NCBI GenBank assembly: GCA_046566145.1 | Contig: JBKHXF010000003.1 | Location: forward strand, 96,239-160,238 | From: JBKHXF01 sp046566145 | GTDB taxonomy: Bacteria > Actinomycetota > Nitriliruptoria > Nitriliruptorales > Nitriliruptoraceae | Reading direction: 5' to 3' | DNA: 64,000 bases | Part shown: positions 37,889-45,846 of the stretch, piece by piece | How positions within the stretch are numbered: position 1 is the stretch's first letter | How the letters are laid out: every line of letters starts with the position of its first letter | Made by a program: the position numbers and the translations under genes | Notes under the pieces: model-generated | The model's database searches: none | What the model was told of the DNA's origin: nothing | What the model saw: the letters and a program-made list of their open reading frames with translations, nothing else

Positions 37889-39561
37889 GCGCCGCCCCGG
37901 TCCCGACGTTCGCGCCGCTGCAGGTCCCCGCCTACCGGCGTGTCTGGAGCGCCGCCGTGGTCAGCCACGTCGGCACGTTCCTGCAGCTCACCGCGGCGCC
38001 GTGGCTGATGAACGAGCTGACCGGCTCGCCGCTGCTGGTCGCGCTGGTCACCACGGCGCTGACGCTGCCGCGGCTGCTGCTGACCCTGCCCGCTGGGGTC
38101 CTCGCCGACGTCGTCGACCGTCGGACGCTGATGCTCATCGGCACGCTCGTGTCGGCCGGATCGGTGGCGCTGATGGCGGTCGCGACCGCCGCCGGCGCGA
38201 TCACGCCGACGACGCTGCTCGCGCTGTGCTTCGCGCTCGGCGTCGGCAACGCCATCAGCCTGCCGTCGTTCCAGACCCTCGTGCCCGACCTCGTCGACGC
38301 GCCGCTGCGACCGCAGGCGATCACGCTCAACTCGGCGGCCTTCAACGTCGCCCGGGCCGTCGGGCCCTCGATCGGCGGCGCCCTGGTCGCCGCCGGGCTC
38401 GCGTCGGCCGCGTTCGGGGCGAACGCCGCGAGCTACCTCGGCATCCTCGGGGTCCTGCTGACGTTCCCGCGCCAGCAGGTCGAGGACCCGAACCGCCAGA
38501 CGATGTGGCGCTCCGCCGCCCTCGGGGTCCGCTACGCGCGCTTCACCCAGCCCATCCGGGTCCTGCTCGGGGTCACGGCCGTGTTCGCGCTCACCGCGTC
38601 GAGCGTCCAGGCGCTGCTGCCCAACGTCGCCTCCGACGACCTCGGCGTCGGCGCCACCGGCTTCGGCATCCTGTACGGGCTGTTCGGCGCGGGCGCGCTC
38701 GTCGGGGCGTTCACGCGGGAGCGGGCCCGCGTCGCCCTCGGCACGTCCCTGCTGCCGGGCGCGGTCACGGCGTTCGGCGTCGGCGGGGTGGTCTTCGGCC
38801 TGGCCCCGTCCCCGGCGGTCGCCGGCGTGGCGCTGGCCCTGTCCGGCGTCGCGTGGGTGTGGACGCTCACCACGCTCAACGCCTCCATCCAGCTGCTCGC
38901 CCCGCGCTGGGTCCGCGGTCGGGTGGTGTCGCTGTACATCCTCGCGGTCGGCCTGCAGCCGATCGGTGCGTTCGTCGCCGGTGTCGTCGCGGAGGTCGCC
39001 GGCGCGGGTGTGTCGGTCGCGGTCCTCTGCGCGGGGACGGTCGTGCTGGGGGCGGCCGCGTTCCGCCTCGAGCTGCCGGTGCTCGGCGACATCGACGAGC
39101 CGATGCAGCCCGAGGGGTGGTCGCCGCCGCGCCACGCGGTCTCGGTCGCCGGCACGCCGGTGCTGGTCGCGACGACCTTCGAGGTCGACCCGGACGAGGT
39201 CCACGAGTTCCTCGGGGTGATGCGGGAGCTGCGTCGTCAACGGTTCCGCACCGGCGCGCACCGCTGGTCGCTGTACCGCGACGCCGACCGGCCCCACCGC
39301 ATCACCGAGTTCTTCGTCGTGCACGACTGGGAGGAGCACCTCGCCCAGCACGCCCGCGTCGACGTCGAGGCGTCGCTGGTGCTGGCGAGGGCGCGCGCGT
39401 TCGACCGCGCCGGGGGCCCGGTCACACGGCACCTCGCCGGCCTCGACGTGGTCGACGCCGATGCCCCGCCGATCGAGGCGCAGCTGCTCACGGTCCACGA
39501 GGAGCTGCACCGGACCGATGGCTCGGTCCCCCTCGACCCGCACGGTGCCGGGGAAGCCTGA
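37885..39561 (+). CDS. MFS_3-type exporter with a C-terminal ABM-like domain
   Basis: A 558-residue protein. Residues 1-400 are an MFS efflux permease of the MFS_3 (enterobactin exporter EntS) type: FAPLQVPAYRRVWSAAVVSH, PAGVLADVVDRRTLMLIG, GVGNAISLPSFQTLVPDL. After VLGDIDEPMQPEGW comes a 130-residue soluble domain resembling antibiotic-biosynthesis monooxygenase folds (TTFEVDPDEVHEFLGVMREL to FFVVHDWEEHLAQHARV); this arrangement is known in MFS_3 proteins. Probably an exporter of a drug or siderophore-like compound. GTG 37885 overlaps the reductase stop. Confidence 0.88.
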   Translation: MSAAPVPTFAPLQVPAYRRVWSAAVVSHVGTFLQLTAAPWLMNELTGSPLLVALVTTALTLPRLLLTLPAGVLADVVDRRTLMLIGTLVSAGSVALMAVATAAGAITPTTLLALCFALGVGNAISLPSFQTLVPDLVDAPLRPQAITLNSAAFNVARAVGPSIGGALVAAGLASAAFGANAASYLGILGVLLTFPRQQVEDPNRQTMWRSAALGVRYARFTQPIRVLLGVTAVFALTASSVQALLPNVASDDLGVGATGFGILYGLFGAGALVGAFTRERARVALGTSLLPGAVTAFGVGGVVFGLAPSPAVAGVALALSGVAWVWTLTTLNASIQLLAPRWVRGRVVSLYILAVGLQPIGAFVAGVVAEVAGAGVSVAVLCAGTVVLGAAAFRLELPVLGDIDEPMQPEGWSPPRHAVSVAGTPVLVATTFEVDPDEVHEFLGVMRELRRQRFRTGAHRWSLYRDADRPHRITEFFVVHDWEEHLAQHARVDVEASLVLARARAFDRAGGPVTRHLAGLDVVDADAPPIEAQLLTVHEELHRTDGSVPLDPHGAGEA

Positions 39562-39637
39562 GCGCCACCGGCGCGTTGCCCCGGACGCACCGCTCCCCGC
39601 CCGCTCCCGCTCCCCGCCCGCAGGAAGGTCCCCCGCC

Positions 39638-40366
39638 GTGCTCGTCGAGGTCTGGTCCGACGTCGTCTGCCCCTGGTGCGCCATCGGGCGCGCCCACCTG
39701 ACCGAGGCGCTCGATCGGTTCGAGCACGCCGACGAGGTCGAGGTCGTGTGGCGCAGCTTCGAGCTCGACCCGCACGCCCCGACCGAGCGCGAGGGCGAGT
39801 ACGCCGCGCTGCTCGCCGCCAAGTACGGCATCTCCCCCGCCGAGGCGCAGGGGATGATCGACCGGATGACGCAGGTCGCCGCCGGCGACGGGCTCGACTT
39901 CCGCTTCGACCGCGTCCGGCCCGGCAACACCTTCGACGCGCACCGCCTCCTGCACCTCGCGCTGGAGCGCGGCGTGCAGGACGAGCTGAAGGTGCGGCTG
40001 TTCGAGGCGTACCTGACCGAGGGCGAGCCCATCGGCGACCGCGACACGCTCGCGCGGCTCGCCGGCGACGTCGGTCTGGACGCCGACGAGGTCGCGGCCG
40101 TGCTCGACGGGGAGCGCTACGCCGACGCCGTGCGCGCCGACGAGGCGCAGGCCCGCGAGTACGGGATCTCCGGCGTGCCGTTCTTCGTGCTCGACGGCCG
40201 CTTCGGCGTCTCGGGCGCCCAGCCGGCCGACGTGCTGCTGCAGGGGCTCCGCCAGGCCCACGCGACGGCCTCCCCGCTCGCCATGGTGGGTGCGGTGGCG
40301 CAGGACCACGCGGGTCACGACCACGGGACCGGCGACGCCTGCGCCGACGGGTCGTGCGCGGTCTAG
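39638..40366 (+). CDS. DsbA/FrnE-family thioredoxin-fold oxidoreductase
   Basis: A 242-residue cytosolic DsbA-like protein of the FrnE group. The N-terminus reads VEVWSDVVCPWCAIGRAHL, with the CPWC active site, and YGISGVPFFVLDGRFGVSGAQ contains the cis-Pro loop. No signal peptide. The last 40 residues form an extra tail rich in His and Cys (HAGHDHGTGDACADGSC), which could bind a metal ion. CAGGAAGG lies 9 bases before GTG 39638. A perfect terminator hairpin follows (40495-40524). Confidence 0.9.
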   Translation: MLVEVWSDVVCPWCAIGRAHLTEALDRFEHADEVEVVWRSFELDPHAPTEREGEYAALLAAKYGISPAEAQGMIDRMTQVAAGDGLDFRFDRVRPGNTFDAHRLLHLALERGVQDELKVRLFEAYLTEGEPIGDRDTLARLAGDVGLDADEVAAVLDGERYADAVRADEAQAREYGISGVPFFVLDGRFGVSGAQPADVLLQGLRQAHATASPLAMVGAVAQDHAGHDHGTGDACADGSCAV

Positions 40367-40494
40367 GGCCCCGCTCGTCTCGACGGTTCAGGGAGCCTCG
40401 ATGCCGTCGGTGACGGCGCCGAGGTCGAGGTCGGCCCCTCCCGTGGCCGCCGACGAGCTCCTCGGGGCTCGCGGCGAGCCGGACGACGAGGGGC

Positions 40495-40524
40495 GCCCCG
40501 ACCGGGGCGCCCCTCGCGGTGTCA
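40495..40524. terminator. Hairpin terminator between converging genes
   Basis: Arms 40495-40507 and 40512-40524 (CGAGGGGCGCCCC and its exact complement) enclose a GACC loop. The 13-bp GC-rich stem lies between the FrnE-type gene and the convergent choice-of-anchor I gene and can serve both. No U-tract follows on either strand. Confidence 0.75.
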
Positions 40525-40540
40525 GCCGCGGCCGTGGCGG

Positions 40541-42172
40541 TCAGCGCGTCGACACGACGACGTCGAACAGCGTGGTCGTGCCCGACACCTCGTTGCCGAC
40601 CACGAGCATCGGTCGGCCCGTCGGGCTGTCGGAGGCCCGCACGAACAGCAGGCCCTCCGGACCGAGGTCGCCCGCGTGCGGATCCTCCGCGGGGAAGGAG
40701 AAGTCGCGGGTGGTCGCGTAGGTGACGAGTCGCACGTCGCTCGGGTCGGTCACGTCGTGCACCATGACGCCGCCGACCCGCTCCAGCCCGACGAACGCGT
40801 AGGACCGACCGGCCACCGTGCCGAGCACGACGCCCTCCGGCTCGGGGCCCTTGTCGTCGCTGCGCGAGTCGAACGAACGGTTGTCGCTGTTCGTCGCGTT
40901 GAAGGCGTCCCTCGGGAGCTCGCCCGACTCGATGAGCCCGGCGATGGTCCGCTCGTACGTGGCGCCGGAGTCGTACACCAGCCGGCCGTCCGCCCCGAAG
41001 ATGCTCATCGAACGTGCCCCGTACGCGTGGAGCGTCTCGAAGCAGCCCTCCCCCTCGCGCTCCCCGAGCGTGTCGGTGACGCGGAGCCGGCCGAGCCGGT
41101 CGTCGGCCTGGATGCCGGCGGGGAAGGCGTCGGCGCACAGGGGCAGGTCACGGGCGCGGACCTCCTCGCTGAACGCGTCGTAGTCCCGGGCGTCGCCCTC
41201 GTTGGCGGTCACGATGAGGTCCTCCCCACCGACCCGGTAGGTGGCGATGGCGTCGGGCTGGAACAGCCCGACGACGGGCCAGGACGCGATGGCGATGCGG
41301 CCGTCCCGATCCGACGGGTCGAGCTCGTTGCCGGGCACCCCGTGGTCCTTCGTGCCGAGCGGGAGGAGGTCCGTGACCGTCGCGGTGCGGATGTCGACGA
41401 CGGCGATCGCGTTGTTCTCCTGCAACGAGACGTAGGCGGTCCGACCGTCCCTCGTCACGGTGACGTACTCGGGCTCGAGGTCCTGGGACACGCTCGCCCC
41501 GGGGCCGAAGACGCGGACGCCCTCGGGCAGCGCGTCCCCCTCGAACGCCTCGAAGGTCGCCGTCCGGACGTCGGAGGGGCGGAGGCGCGACAGGGGCCCC
41601 CGCAGGTCGACGATGCTGACGCTGCCCTCGGGGTCGATGGTGTACTCGTCGTTGGGCTCGCCCTCGTTGGCGACGAGCACGGTCCGACCGTTCGGCGTGA
41701 AGGTGACCATGTCGGGGTTCGCCCCGACCGGCAGCACCACCTCGGGCGCGGTCCTGCCGGCCACGAGCTCCTCGGCCCGGTACAGGGAGAGCACGCCCGG
41801 CTCGGTGACGGGGTCCGCCGCGACGACCACCGCCACGACCCCGCCCACCACGGCCACGGAGTTCGCGCTGCCGCCGGCGAGCGGCGATGGGACGGTGCCG
41901 ACGAGGGTGGGGTCCGTGGGGTCGGCGACGTCGAGCAGGTCGACGGTCCCGGCGTCGGCGTTGACGACGAACACGGTCTGGGTGCGGGGGTCGTGGGCCA
42001 CGACCTCCGCCGCGCTCTCGTCGAAGGCGCCGCCGGCGTGGGTGCCGAGGGGTTCGAGGCGGACGGTGGGCGCGGGATCGGTGCGCGGCGCCGCGAGGGC
42101 GGTGGTGGCGCTCAGGGCGAGCAGGCTGACCGCGAGCGGCAGGACCGGTCGGCGGATCGGGACGGACGGCAT
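40541..42172 (-). CDS. Secreted choice-of-anchor I family protein
   Basis: A 543-residue exported protein. The signal peptide is MPSVPIRRPVLPLAVSLLAL followed by ATTALAAP. The mature part is a YVTN/LVIVD-like beta-propeller: SIVDLRGPLSRLRPSDVRTA, SLQENNAIAVVDIRTATVTD, VTANEGDARDYDAF and LYSGATYER-like VYDSGATYERTI match the choice-of-anchor I core. The family usually ends in a variable anchoring module; here the protein stops at TTTLFDVVVSTR without LPXTG or a membrane helix, so it should be released. ATG 42172 has AGGGG upstream. Confidence 0.85.
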   Translation of the reverse strand: MPSVPIRRPVLPLAVSLLALSATTALAAPRTDPAPTVRLEPLGTHAGGAFDESAAEVVAHDPRTQTVFVVNADAGTVDLLDVADPTDPTLVGTVPSPLAGGSANSVAVVGGVVAVVVAADPVTEPGVLSLYRAEELVAGRTAPEVVLPVGANPDMVTFTPNGRTVLVANEGEPNDEYTIDPEGSVSIVDLRGPLSRLRPSDVRTATFEAFEGDALPEGVRVFGPGASVSQDLEPEYVTVTRDGRTAYVSLQENNAIAVVDIRTATVTDLLPLGTKDHGVPGNELDPSDRDGRIAIASWPVVGLFQPDAIATYRVGGEDLIVTANEGDARDYDAFSEEVRARDLPLCADAFPAGIQADDRLGRLRVTDTLGEREGEGCFETLHAYGARSMSIFGADGRLVYDSGATYERTIAGLIESGELPRDAFNATNSDNRSFDSRSDDKGPEPEGVVLGTVAGRSYAFVGLERVGGVMVHDVTDPSDVRLVTYATTRDFSFPAEDPHAGDLGPEGLLFVRASDSPTGRPMLVVGNEVSGTTTLFDVVVSTR

Positions 42173-42350
42173 GGTCGGTGGCCCCTGGGGTCGGTGACGG
42201 GGTGCAGCAGCGACCCTGTCCCACCCGGGTGACGCGCCGGCGGCCGCGGGATGACGGGGCGGTGGCCGGACGCCTGCACCTCCGCCACCTGGGGGTACGG
42301 ACGGGTGGACACGAACGACCCGTCGCGCGCGGCGCCGGGTGGCAGTACGG

Positions 42351-42359
42351 TTGTCCACA
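42351..42359 (+). promoter_or_regulatory. DnaA-box-like nonamer upstream of the cold-shock gene
   Basis: TTGTCCACA at 42351-42359 matches the high-GC actinobacterial form of the DnaA box. It stands alone, about 80 bp before the cold-shock gene, so it may be a DnaA regulatory or titration site, or chance. The rest of 42173-42437 holds only the cold-shock promoter and leader; no ORF is convincing. Confidence 0.35.
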
Positions 42360-42437
42360 GCGCGCCTGCCGAGCTGTCACGCCCACGAACCGTAAGTGGG
42401 CGACTCGGCTTCACCGCGTTCGCAAGGGATACCGCAC

Positions 42438-42641
42438 ATGCCAGAGGGCACCGTCAAGTGGTTCAACGCCGACAAGGGTTTCGGGTTCATCAGCCCGGAC
42501 GAGGGCGGCGAGGACCTGTTCGTCCACTTCTCCGCGATCAACATGCAGGGCTACAAGAGCCTCGATGAGGGCCAGAAGGTCTCGTTCGAGGTCGGTCAGG
42601 GCCAGAAGGGCCCGCAGGCCCAGAACGTCCAGGCGGTCTGA
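42438..42641 (+). CDS. Cold-shock domain protein CspA family
   Basis: A 67-residue single OB-fold nucleic-acid chaperone. It begins PEGTVKWFNADKGFGFIS (RNP1) and continues EDLFVHFSAI (RNP2), ending QKGPQAQNVQAV, the normal family length. AAGGGA lies 8 bases before ATG 42438. A long non-coding leader and a strong terminator (42708-42740) frame it as a single-gene transcript, as usual for csp genes. A longer in-frame start at GTG 42396 is rejected because it adds 14 residues foreign to the family. Confidence 0.96.
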   Translation: MPEGTVKWFNADKGFGFISPDEGGEDLFVHFSAINMQGYKSLDEGQKVSFEVGQGQKGPQAQNVQAV

Positions 42642-42707
42642 CCTGCCGATCGCGAGGCACCCTCTCGGCACCGCATCAACGCACCGCCAGCAGAGCCAGT
42701 GACCTCA

Positions 42708-42740
42708 CCGACGACCCCGCCCCCGTGGCGGGGTCGTCGG
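42708..42740. terminator. Strong hairpin terminator after the cold-shock gene
   Basis: Arms 42708-42721 and 42727-42740 (CCGACGACCCCGCC and its exact complement) form a perfect 14-bp stem with a 5-base loop, 66 bases after the csp stop. It may also stop transcription from the converging carboxylase gene. Confidence 0.78.
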
Positions 42741-42863
42741 CGTTGCGGGCCCCCCACGACCCGGGCTCGCTGCCCCACCTGATCGACAGCCGGGAGCCCG
42801 ACGTGGCGACCCTCTGGTCGGACCCGGGGCGGACCGCCGCGCAGGGATGTGCGTTGAGCGCAC

Positions 42864-44756
42864 TCACCAGGTGTCGATCCAGCGGGCCGGTCGCTCGTCC
42901 CACGGGCGAGGCCGGTGCAGCGCCAGGGCGTCCGCCACCCGCCGGCGCGTGTCCGCCGGGTCGACGACGTCGTCGATCTCGGCGAACGACGCGACGTTGA
43001 CCGCGTCGGCGTGCGCCTGGGCGAGGGCGACCATCTGCCGCTCCCGCTCCGCGCGCTCGTCGGGGTCCTCGATCGCCTCGAGCTCGCGGCGGAAGCCGAG
43101 CCGGACGGCACCCTCGAGGCCCATGGGGCCGAGCTCCGCGGTCGGCCACGCGATCGTCAGCGCCGGCGCCTTCGTGTGGCCGCCGAGCATCGCCTGGGCC
43201 CCCAGCCCGTAGGCCTTGCGGGTCACGACGGCGACCAGCGGGACCGACACGTTCGCGCCGACGACGAACATCCGCGAGACGTGGCGCACCGCCGCGCGCT
43301 CCTCGTGCTCCGGACCCACCATGAACCCCGGCGTGTCGCACAGCACGACGACCGGCAGGTCGTGGGCGTCGCAGAGCTGCAGGAACCGCGCGGCCTTGTC
43401 GGCGCCGTCCACGTCGACGGCCCCGCCGAGGTGGGTCGGGTCGTTGGCGAGCACCCCGACGGCGCGCCCCTCGATGCGGGCGAAGGCCGTGCACATCCCC
43501 GGGGCGAACCCACGCCGCAGCTCCAGCACCGACCCGGTGTCGGCGAGGGTGTCGAGCAGCGCACGGACGTCGTAGACGCGGGTGCGCCGCTCCGGCACGG
43601 CACCACGGAGGGCGCCCTGGTCGGCGGCCTCCCACCCGTCGAGGTGCGGGGCCCGCAGGTGGGTGAGGACCCGCCGGGCGACGTCGACGGCCTCGGCGTC
43701 GTCCTCGACGAGCACGTCGACGACGCCGACCTCGTGCTGCTGCTCGGCCGGGCCGATGTCGCCGGGCGCGACCACCCCGAGGCCGCCGCCCTCGATCATC
43801 GCCGGCCCGGCCATCCCGAGGTTGGCATCGCGGGTCGCGACCACGACGTCGCAGACACCGGCGAGCGCGGCGTTGCCGGCGAAGCAGTACCCGGTCACCA
43901 CCGCGACCAGCGGGACGCGTCCGGAGAGCTGGGCGAGCAGCGCGAACGCCGGGACGTCGAGCCACGCACCGCCCGTCACGTCGGTGTCGCCGGGCCGGCC
44001 ACCTCCCCCGTCCGCCCACAGCAGCACGGGCAACCGCCGCTCGGCGGCGAGCCGGAACAACCGGTCCTTCTTCAGGTGGTTCACGTGCCCCTGGGTGCCC
44101 GCGAGCACGGTCACGTCGTAGGCCGCCACCGCGACGTGAGCGCGGTCGGCCGGGACCCGGTCGGCGTCGACCGTGCCGACGCCGGTGACGAGGCCGTCGG
44201 CCGGCGTCTCGCGCTGCAGCCGCTCGACGCCCCTGCGACCCCGCTGGGCGGCGATCGCGAGCCCGCCGTACTCGGAGAACGAGCCGGCGTCGAGCAGGTC
44301 GTCGAGGTTCTCCCGGACCGTGCGGTGCCCGGCGGCGTGGCGGCGGGCGACGGCCTCGGGACGTGCGGCGTCGTCGAGCAGGGCGCGGCGCTCGCGCAGC
44401 CGGCGCAGGTCGGCACGGTCCGCGCCGGCGGTGGGCTCGTCGCCCCCGCCGGTCCCACCGCCGGCCGCCTCGGGATGGTCCGCGGCGGCGCCGGCAGCGA
44501 GCACGACGAGCGTCTCGCCGGCCTCGACGGCCACCCCGACCGCCGCGCGCACCTCGAGGACCACGCCGGCCGCCGGCGCGGCGACCCGGTGCTCCATCTT
44601 CATGACCTCGACGTACGCGACGGTCGCGTCGGCCGCGACGCGGTCGCCGACGGCGACGCGCAGGTCGGTCACGACGGCCGTGAGGGGGCTCTCGACCGCC
44701 ACCCGGTCACCGGCGCCTTCTCCGCCCGGTCGGACGCTGCGCTCCCCGTCACCCAC
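42864..44756 (-). CDS. Acyl-CoA carboxylase: biotinyl domain fused to carboxyltransferase
   Basis: A 630-residue fusion. Residues about 17-90 are a biotinyl carrier domain with the biotin lysine in EVMKMEH (Lys53). A Gly/Ala linker follows, then from about 112 a full carboxyltransferase with both halves: YGGLAIAAQRGRRG, VTGYCFAGNAALAGVCDVVV, then VYDVRALLDTLADTGSVLE, ANDPTHLGGAVDVDGADKAA and MLGGHTKAPALTIAWPTAELGPMG. No biotin carboxylase is present in the gene or nearby, so one must come from elsewhere. Substrate probably a short acyl-CoA. GTG 44756 is the likely start; TAGGGT (44806-44801, minus) the -10. Confidence 0.88.
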   Translation of the reverse strand: MGDGERSVRPGGEGAGDRVAVESPLTAVVTDLRVAVGDRVAADATVAYVEVMKMEHRVAAPAAGVVLEVRAAVGVAVEAGETLVVLAAGAAADHPEAAGGGTGGGDEPTAGADRADLRRLRERRALLDDAARPEAVARRHAAGHRTVRENLDDLLDAGSFSEYGGLAIAAQRGRRGVERLQRETPADGLVTGVGTVDADRVPADRAHVAVAAYDVTVLAGTQGHVNHLKKDRLFRLAAERRLPVLLWADGGGGRPGDTDVTGGAWLDVPAFALLAQLSGRVPLVAVVTGYCFAGNAALAGVCDVVVATRDANLGMAGPAMIEGGGLGVVAPGDIGPAEQQHEVGVVDVLVEDDAEAVDVARRVLTHLRAPHLDGWEAADQGALRGAVPERRTRVYDVRALLDTLADTGSVLELRRGFAPGMCTAFARIEGRAVGVLANDPTHLGGAVDVDGADKAARFLQLCDAHDLPVVVLCDTPGFMVGPEHEERAAVRHVSRMFVVGANVSVPLVAVVTRKAYGLGAQAMLGGHTKAPALTIAWPTAELGPMGLEGAVRLGFRRELEAIEDPDERAERERQMVALAQAHADAVNVASFAEIDDVVDPADTRRRVADALALHRPRPWDERPARWIDTW

Positions 44757-44800
44757 GCTGGTCTCCCGACTCCCGGCCGACCATCGACCGGCGCGGTCGG

Positions 44801-44833
44801 ACCCTACCGGCGACCGCCGTACCCTCCGCGGCC
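44801..44833. promoter_or_regulatory. Divergent promoters of the carboxylase and Sua5 genes
   Basis: TAGGGT on the minus strand (44806-44801) serves the carboxylase gene. TACCCT on the plus strand (44820-44825) ends 8 bases before GTG 44834, so the Sua5 mRNA is probably leaderless. Confidence 0.45.
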
Positions 44834-45835
44834 GTGTCCACGCGCATCCTCTCCCCCGACGAGATCGACGTCGCCGCGGCCCTGCTGGCCGACGGCGGGC
44901 TGGTCGCGTTCCCGACCGAGACGGTCTACGGCCTCGGCGCGGACGCGACCGACGCCGAGGCCGTCGCCCGCGTCTTCGCGGCCAAGGGGCGGCCCGCGGA
45001 CAACCCGCTCATCGTGCACCTCGCGGCGGCCCGTGACCTGCGCGGCGTGGTGGCCGAGGTGACCGCGCTCGCGGAGGACCTCGCGACCCGGTTCTGGCCC
45101 GGCCCGCTCACGCTCGTGCTCGATGCCGACCCGTCGCTGCCCCGTGCGACGACCGGCGGGCTCGGCACGGTCGCCGTGCGGGTGCCCGACCACCCGGTCG
45201 CCCGGGCGCTGCTGCAGGCCGCCGGCGTCCCGGTGGCCGCCCCGAGCGCGAACACCTCGGGACGCCCGTCCCCGACGACGGCGGCCCACGTCGCCGCGGA
45301 CCTCGGCGACGCCCTCGACGCCATCCTGGACGGCGGTCCGTGCCCCCTCGGGGTCGAGTCCACCGTGGTCGACGCCCGTGGGACCGTGCCGGTCGTGCTG
45401 CGCGAGGGCGGGATCTCCCGCGAGGACCTGGGGCTGCCGGCACGGGACGAGCAGGGCACGGAGCGGGACCTCACCGCGTCGCCGGGGACGCGGTACCGCC
45501 ACTACGCCCCGCGCTGCCGCGTGGTCGTCGCCGACGTCGGGACCGGCCCGGAGGTGGCGGGCGCGGAGGCCGAGACGGGGGACGTCCGCGTGGGTCTCGT
45601 CGCGCCGGGGCGGGCACCGCTGGGCGTGACCGCGCTGGCCCGCCCGCAGGACGGGCCGGCGCTGGCCGCCTGCCTGTACGCGACGCTGCGCGCGGCGGAG
45701 GACGAGGGGCTCGACGTCGTGGTCGTCGAGGCCGTCGCCGAGGTCGGCATCGGCCGGGCCGTCATGGACCGCCTGCGCCGCGCCGCCGGCGAGGCCGGGC
45801 CGGCGAGCGGCACGGGCGCCGACGGCACGGCCTGA
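44834..45835 (+). CDS. Sua5-type L-threonylcarbamoyladenylate synthase
   Basis: A 333-residue enzyme that makes threonylcarbamoyl-AMP from Thr, bicarbonate and ATP for the t6A37 modification of tRNA. The N-terminal YrdC domain has GGLVAFPTETVYGLGADAT, FAAKGRPADNPLIVHL, FWPGPLTLVL and APSANTSGRPSPT. The C-terminal Sua5 domain begins after the hallmark linker SPGTRYRHYAPRC, showing the long Sua5 form rather than short YrdC. All the expected residues are present. Tightly flanked: the start is leaderless-like and the next gene converges within 11 bp. Confidence 0.94.
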   Translation: MSTRILSPDEIDVAAALLADGGLVAFPTETVYGLGADATDAEAVARVFAAKGRPADNPLIVHLAAARDLRGVVAEVTALAEDLATRFWPGPLTLVLDADPSLPRATTGGLGTVAVRVPDHPVARALLQAAGVPVAAPSANTSGRPSPTTAAHVAADLGDALDAILDGGPCPLGVESTVVDARGTVPVVLREGGISREDLGLPARDEQGTERDLTASPGTRYRHYAPRCRVVVADVGTGPEVAGAEAETGDVRVGLVAPGRAPLGVTALARPQDGPALAACLYATLRAAEDEGLDVVVVEAVAEVGIGRAVMDRLRRAAGEAGPASGTGADGTA

Positions 45836-45846
45836 GCGACGCCGGC

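Noticed and set aside
40380..40400. Third copy of the TCAGGG dyad
   Set aside because: TCAGGGAGCCTCGA has only the left half-site and no complementary arm; it lies between converging genes, not at a promoter.
42396..42437. Longer N-terminus for the cold-shock protein from GTG 42396
   Set aside because: Adds residues never seen in the family and lies upstream of a proper ribosome site for ATG 42438.
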